Assembly (NCBI RefSeq): GCF_003696305.1
Contig: NZ_RFFK01000012.1
Coordinates: forward strand, 1 to 64,000
Source: Pseudomonas sp. AOB-7
GTDB taxonomy: Bacteria > Pseudomonadota > Gammaproteobacteria > Pseudomonadales > Pseudomonadaceae
Direction: 5' to 3'
Length of the DNA: 64,000 bases
How positions within the stretch are numbered: position 1 is the first letter of the stretch; the number at the start of each line of letters is the position of its first letter. The position numbers and the translations under genes are program-made. The notes under the pieces are model-generated. The model searched no databases, was not told the origin of the DNA, and saw nothing but the letters and a program-made list of their open reading frames with translations. This document shows positions 63,905-64,000 of this stretch, piece after piece.

Positions 63905-64000
63905 ATGCGTGCATGGTGGCTGAGTGGTGCCTTGGCCCTGCTGTTCTGGGCCCAGGGGGCGGTTGCAGGCACCCTGCTTGTGGTCGGCGATAGTATCAGC
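63905..64000 (+). CDS. tesA: Arylesterase/thioesterase I, N-terminal part (runs off window)
   Basis: The first 32 residues show a signal peptide (1-21, ending AVA) followed by TLLVVGDSIS, the GDS block of SGNH hydrolases carrying the catalytic serine. Divergence from ybbA identifies TesA, a periplasmic multifunctional esterase/thioesterase. GGAGA precedes ATG 63905. The gene is truncated by the window end. Confidence 0.9.
   Translation, partial: MRAWWLSGALALLFWAQGAVAGTLLVVGDSIS

Overview
The window is high-GC chromosomal DNA of a Pseudomonas-type gammaproteobacterium. The evidence is a LiuR-type MerR regulator, the quinohemoprotein amine dehydrogenase (QHNDH) genes, an AruH/AruI arginine transaminase locus, a foldase-dependent lipase pair, the tesA-ybbA-ybbP group, REP-like hairpins and two good sigma-54 promoters. 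The gene orders at 22.3-30.1 kb, 34.7-49.7 kb and 56.8-64 kb match what I recall of P. aeruginosa (PA2557-PA2552, PA4983-PA4975, PA2863-PA2856). These are recollections of synteny, not searches. No phage, insertion sequence, CRISPR array, tRNA or rRNA was seen.

Layout. 0-1.2 kb: end of an upstream gene, a terminator, liuR with its palindromic operator, and a convergent TetR gene. 1.3-9.9 kb: a minus-strand valine/isobutyrate module (acyl-CoA synthetase, mmsA, enoyl-CoA hydratase, mmsB, 3-hydroxyisobutyryl-CoA hydrolase, acyl-CoA dehydrogenase) with a divergent LysR gene. 10-22.1 kb: the QHNDH system. A sigma-54 activator leads an operon with qhpF, qhpE and qhpG. A convergent aldehyde dehydrogenase has its own -24/-12 promoter. 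Divergent from it are the structural and maturation genes qhpA-qhpD-qhpC-qhpB. 22.3-30.1 kb: acyl-CoA synthetase, AraC regulator, second acyl-CoA synthetase, SDR dehydrogenase, thiolase and acyl-CoA dehydrogenase, consistent with isoleucine/2-methylbutyrate breakdown. 30.1-34.7 kb: LuxR and TetR regulators around a class III aminotransferase and an APC permease. 34.7-49.7 kb: a two-component system with a separate periplasmic sensor protein, an NhaC-family transporter, then crotonase, acyl-CoA dehydrogenase, ADP-forming acyl-CoA ligase, aruI, aruH, aldehyde dehydrogenase and a flavodoxin-like quinone reductase. 49.8-56.7 kb: a TonB receptor and a gluconate-type locus in which gluconokinase is fused to the TRAP small permease. 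56.8-64 kb: lifO, lipA, thpR, a candidate small RNA, a small ORF, greB, ybbP, ybbA and the start of tesA.

How the parts fit. The amine dehydrogenase and its aldehyde dehydrogenase turn primary amines into carboxylic acids. They sit between two acyl-CoA modules that each carry acyl-CoA synthetases, enzymes not needed when the CoA ester comes from a keto acid dehydrogenase. I infer that the first 30 kb may be a branched-chain amine/acid degradation island. The 34.7-49.7 kb block is read as the arginine transaminase pathway, extended by a CoA-thioester branch. Most unusual are the GntK-DctQ fusion, which carries a second copy of a LacI-type operator core inside its linker, and the promoter-to-terminator unit at 59.60-59.75 kb.
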